From NCBI GenBank assembly GCA_029778715.1, contig JAKOPT010000029.1:1-64000 (forward strand): 64,000 nucleotides of DNA, written 5' to 3'. How positions within the stretch are numbered: the first letter of the stretch is position 1; each line of letters starts with the position of its first letter. Below the pieces are notes generated by a model, which made no database searches, was not told the DNA's origin, and saw nothing but the letters and a program-made list of their open reading frames with translations. A program made the position numbers and the translations under genes. Below are positions 61,405-64,000 of the stretch, in pieces. Source of the DNA: Actinomycetes bacterium. GTDB taxonomy: Bacteria; Actinomycetota; Actinomycetes; Actinomycetales; Dermatophilaceae.

Positions 61405-62460
61405 GTGCAGCCTCGCCCCCTTCCGCCGGAACTGGCGTCCGGCCCGTTCACCCGGGCCCGCGCCCGTGAACTCGGGGTGCCCGATGCCCGGCTGACACGG
61501 ACCGACATGCACCACCCCCTCCACGGGGTCTGGACTGCTCGACCCGCGAGCGCAGCCGCCGGCCCGGTTGCCCCACCGCACCAATCCCGGCTCACTCCCA
61601 TCGACCCCGACCTTCGCCGCCGCCTCGACACGGCCGGCACCGCACTCCCCGCCGGTGCGGCGTTCTCGCACGCGACCGCGGCCCTCATCCACGGGCTCCC
61701 CGTCCCGGCCCACCTGGAACATCGCCTCGACCTCGACATCTGCGCGCCGACCAGCTCCGGGCAGCCGCGACGCGAGGGCTGGGCGGGTCATCGAGGAGCC
61801 GAGCGCCGACAGGTGGTGACCGTTCACGGCCTGCCCGTGACCGATATCGCCGACACCTGGGTCGACCTGGGCGCGCTCGCGACGCGACGCTGGCGTCTGC
61901 TCGACCTCGATGACTTGGTCGTCGCCGGCGATGAGGTGCTCAACCGGCTCATGGGGCGGCATACTCGGCGCAGCAACGCCCCCGGCCAGGCGTGGCACCA
62001 CAACCCACGCCTCGTGGCCGCCGCCGGAGCCGACCTCGAACACGTCCTCGGCGGCCGTGTCCGTCCCCGCGGCAAGGCGCTTCTCATCCAGGCGCGAACT
62101 CTCATGCGCCCCGGGGTGCGCTCCCCGCAGGAAACCCGCGCTCGGCTGCTGTTCGTCCGAGCCGGCCTGCCCGAGCCACAGGTCAATGCCAATCTGTATG
62201 CCGTCGGCGGCGGCTGGCTCGGGGAAGGCGACTTGGTCTGGCCCGGCCGCCGCGTCGTCGCCGAGTACCAGGGCGACCATCATGCTCAGCGGTCCCGCCG
62301 GAGCGCCGACGCCCAGCGGTTGGCGGTGTTGCGCGACGAGGGCTGGACGGTCCACGAGATCTGGGCCGAGGACCTCCTCCCAGGAGCCCGCAGGTCGCAC
62401 CTGCTTATCCGGGTCGCCGACGCCCTGGGCCTCGATCCAGGCACCGTCCACCTGTGGTGA
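61405..62460 (+). CDS. DUF559/AbiEi-type endonuclease-like protein
   Basis: 351 residues from GTG 61405. The N-terminus FTRARARELGVPDARLTRTDMHHPLHGVWTA resembles the winged-helix AbiEi-antitoxin-type domain. The middle is FSHATAALIHGLPVPAHLE and VTDIADTWVDLGALA. The C-terminus is a Vsr/DUF559-like nuclease fold (EGDLVWPGRRVVAEYQGDHHAQRSRRSADAQRLAVLRDEGWTVHEIW, with Asp/Glu-x-Gln-type residues). This is a common actinobacterial family of uncertain function. It is flanked by inverted hairpin elements and has one octamer near 61960 and one near 62198. Confidence 0.8.
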   Translation: MQPRPLPPELASGPFTRARARELGVPDARLTRTDMHHPLHGVWTARPASAAAGPVAPPHQSRLTPIDPDLRRRLDTAGTALPAGAAFSHATAALIHGLPVPAHLEHRLDLDICAPTSSGQPRREGWAGHRGAERRQVVTVHGLPVTDIADTWVDLGALATRRWRLLDLDDLVVAGDEVLNRLMGRHTRRSNAPGQAWHHNPRLVAAAGADLEHVLGGRVRPRGKALLIQARTLMRPGVRSPQETRARLLFVRAGLPEPQVNANLYAVGGGWLGEGDLVWPGRRVVAEYQGDHHAQRSRRSADAQRLAVLRDEGWTVHEIWAEDLLPGARRSHLLIRVADALGLDPGTVHLW

Positions 62461-62492
62461 GTCAGGCGATGAGCCAGCAGCACGCCCCACCA

Positions 62493-62553
62493 GTCGAAAG
62501 TACGCGACTTGCCGTCTGACGGGTTCGCACACGGCGAGTCGCGTACTTTCGAC
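62493..62553. repeat. Hairpin element, family A (copy 5, inverted relative to copy 4)
   Basis: GTCGAAAGTACGCGACTTGC... forms a 23-bp stem with one mismatch around loop CTGACGGGTTCGCAC. It lies between the stop of the endonuclease-like gene and that of the convergent polyprenyl synthase. Confidence 0.9.
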
Positions 62554-62584
62554 TCGGCGTTGGCGCCCCGCCCGCCCCGGGGGC

Positions 62585-63625
62585 TCAGCCGACGCGGTCG
62601 ACGACTCCGGTCGCGAGGGCGTGCAGGGCCGTCTTGGCCTCCGAGTCCGGCAGGGACGAGAGGACGTCCTGGGCGCGGCGAGCCACGGCATACGTTTCCT
62701 GGCGGGCCCGCTCCATCGCCGGGTGCGCCCGCAACAGGGCCAGCGCCTCCGCAAGGTCCGCGTCGTCGCTCAAGTCTCCCCGCAGCAACTCCTGCAGCCG
62801 CGCATCCGCCGGATCGCCCGAACCCAACGCGTAGAGCACCGGCAGGGTTCGTTTGCCCTCGCGCAGGTCGGTGCCGGGGGTCTTCCCCGTCTGCTCGGCG
62901 TCCGAGGCGATGTCGATGAGGTCGTCGGCCAGTTGGAACGCCATCCCGAGGTGCTCGCCGTAGACCCGCATCGTCTCGACGACCTCGGGCGGGCAGCCGC
63001 CGAACATCGCCCCATAGCGCGCCGCCGTCGCGATCAACACCCCCGTCTTATCCGCCAACACCCCAAGGTAATAGGCAATCGGATCGGCGTCCGTTGGCGC
63101 GGGGCGGTCGTCGCGGATCTGCCCCGAGCACAGCCGCACGAAAGTCTGCGCCTGGATCTTGACCGCCTCCGGGCCGAGGTCGGCGACGATGTCGGAGGCG
63201 GTCCCGAAGAGCAGGTCACCGACGAGGATGGCGGTCGAGTTGTCGTATGCCGCGTTCGCACTCGGGGTGCCCCGGCGCACCATCGCCTCGTCCATGACGT
63301 CGTCGTGGTAGAGCGAGGCGAGATGGGTCAACTCGACACCCGTGGCCGCCGCGACGACCTCGGGGTTGACGCCGGTGCCGAGTTCGGCGGCCAGGATGGT
63401 GAGGAGCGGGCGGAACCGTTTCCCGCCCGCAGCGGCCAAATGGCCCGACGCGGCGGCGATGAACGGGTCGTCGTGGTCGATCCGGGCGCGGAGCAGGTCG
63501 TTGACGGCGTCGAGCCCCGCGGCAAGGCGCTCTCGCAGCCCCGTGCTCGCCCCCGGGAGGGCGAGCACGGACGGGGTGCCGCTGACCCGCGGTGGCGGGG
63601 CGACCTGATCGGCAGCGGTCGTCAC
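62585..63625 (-). CDS. Trans-isoprenyl diphosphate synthase (long-chain, for menaquinone)
   Basis: 346 residues. First aspartate-rich motif LYHDDVMDEAMVRRG, second QLADDLIDIASDAEQTGKTPGTDLREGKRTLPVLY, plus GGKRFRPLLTILAAEL. The residues before the first motif (LTHLASLYHDD) are small, consistent with a long-chain (C35-C50) product. It supplies the side chain of menaquinone, in keeping with the neighbouring complex I genes. It starts in a 4-bp overlap with the nuoN stop, so it is the last cistron of that operon. Confidence 0.93.
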   Translation of the reverse strand: MTTAADQVAPPPRVSGTPSVLALPGASTGLRERLAAGLDAVNDLLRARIDHDDPFIAAASGHLAAAGGKRFRPLLTILAAELGTGVNPEVVAAATGVELTHLASLYHDDVMDEAMVRRGTPSANAAYDNSTAILVGDLLFGTASDIVADLGPEAVKIQAQTFVRLCSGQIRDDRPAPTDADPIAYYLGVLADKTGVLIATAARYGAMFGGCPPEVVETMRVYGEHLGMAFQLADDLIDIASDAEQTGKTPGTDLREGKRTLPVLYALGSGDPADARLQELLRGDLSDDADLAEALALLRAHPAMERARQETYAVARRAQDVLSSLPDSEAKTALHALATGVVDRVG

Positions 63626-64000
63626 AGGAGGAAGACGGATGCCGAGTGGGCCAGTTCGAGGAGCATCCCCGGGGCGACACCCAGCAGGATCGTCGCGAGC
63701 ACCCCGACGGTGACGACGACGGCGGTCGCCGGCGAGGGGGTCAGCGCGACGACGTCGTCATCGGCGGGGTCGGTGAAGTACATGAGGACGAGAAGCCGGA
63801 AGTAGGCGAAGGCGGTGATCGCGCTGGCGAGGACACCGATGGTGACCAGCACCAGACCCATCGTGCCGCCGTACTGCACGGCCGGGGCGAACACCGCGAA
63901 CTTGGCCGTGAAACCAGCCGTGAGCGGGATGCCCGCGAAGCCCAGCAGGAGGAGCAGCACGATGCCGGCAAGGAGGGGGTGCTTGCGTCCCAACCCGGCC
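63622..64000 (-). CDS. nuoN: NADH-quinone oxidoreductase subunit N, C-terminal part
   Basis: The last 125 residues of a protein entering from the right edge. Membrane segments KHPLLAGIVLLLLLGFAGIPLTAGFTAKFAVF, LVLVTIGVLASAITAFAYFRLLVLMYFTDP and TAVVVTVGVLATILLGVAPGMLLELA are the C-terminal end typical of NuoN. The GIPLTAGFTAKF loop is diagnostic of the proton-pumping antiporter-like subunits. It is the end of a nuo operon that lies beyond the window; the polyprenyl synthase follows by 4-bp overlap. Confidence 0.9.
   Translation of the reverse strand, partial: AGLGRKHPLLAGIVLLLLLGFAGIPLTAGFTAKFAVFAPAVQYGGTMGLVLVTIGVLASAITAFAYFRLLVLMYFTDPADDDVVALTPSPATAVVVTVGVLATILLGVAPGMLLELAHSASVFLL

Overview
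The window is about 70 % G+C, has dense genes with many 4-bp ATGA/GTGA overlaps, and carries KorAB, NuoA/NuoN, PPK2, an Rv0338c-like Fe-S oxidoreductase and EspC/DUF1023-type proteins. This points to a high-GC actinobacterium, probably Micrococcales near Dermatophilaceae/Intrasporangiaceae. The family placement is inference; no rRNA is present. There are two tRNA genes (Gly-CCC, Ser-UGA). No transposase, integrase or CRISPR array was found.

Layout. 1-3396: C-terminally cut STAND NTPase (nucleosidase-NACHT-pentapeptide-WD40). 3752-7702: tRNA-Gly, VapBC, dcd, cutA, a thiolase and HicAB. 7865-11321: a betaine/choline-type ABC importer operon ending in a perfect hairpin. 11447-16831: the large membrane Fe-S oxidoreductase and an ECF sigma factor with its membrane partner. 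17153-19034: cysK-cysE with an array of 32-bp palindromes between them. 19100-25137: a four-gene operon of subtilase, ECF sigma factor, 164-aa protein and TPR-CHAT protease. 25752-32389: tRNA-Ser, a XRE/ImmA-PIN pair, a SIMPL protein and an SRPBCC/hydrolase/TIGR01777 operon. 32714-42857: VOC protein, sterol desaturase, an ABC exporter whose ATPase is fused to an extracytoplasmic hydrolase, AI-2E permease, ASCH protein, TPR protein and PPK2. 43091-48587: two more PIN toxin modules, a YidC paralogue, a glycosyltransferase and a hydrolase. 48959-55228: stand-alone nuoA, a type VII-like EspC/DUF1023/lipoprotein cassette and korAB. 55276-59846: a caspase-STAND-WD40 protein coupled to an alpha/beta hydrolase. 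60176-64000: rarD, an endonuclease-like gene flanked by inverted hairpin elements, a polyprenyl synthase and the end of nuoN.

Three loci look like regulated-suicide or conflict systems built on proteases and STAND ATPases (1-3396, 19100-25137, 55276-59846). They sit among housekeeping redox genes together with five toxin-antitoxin-like modules.

The most unusual sequence-level signal is the octamer GTATGCCG/CGGCATAC. My hand count is about 105 copies in both orientations and in coding and non-coding DNA, where base composition predicts two or three. The window also has families of intergenic hairpins whose arms change together, and a 32-bp palindrome in tandem at three loci. Start sites were chosen from family length, ribosome-binding sites and gene overlaps. 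Domain calls rest on motifs read by eye; no database search was run.
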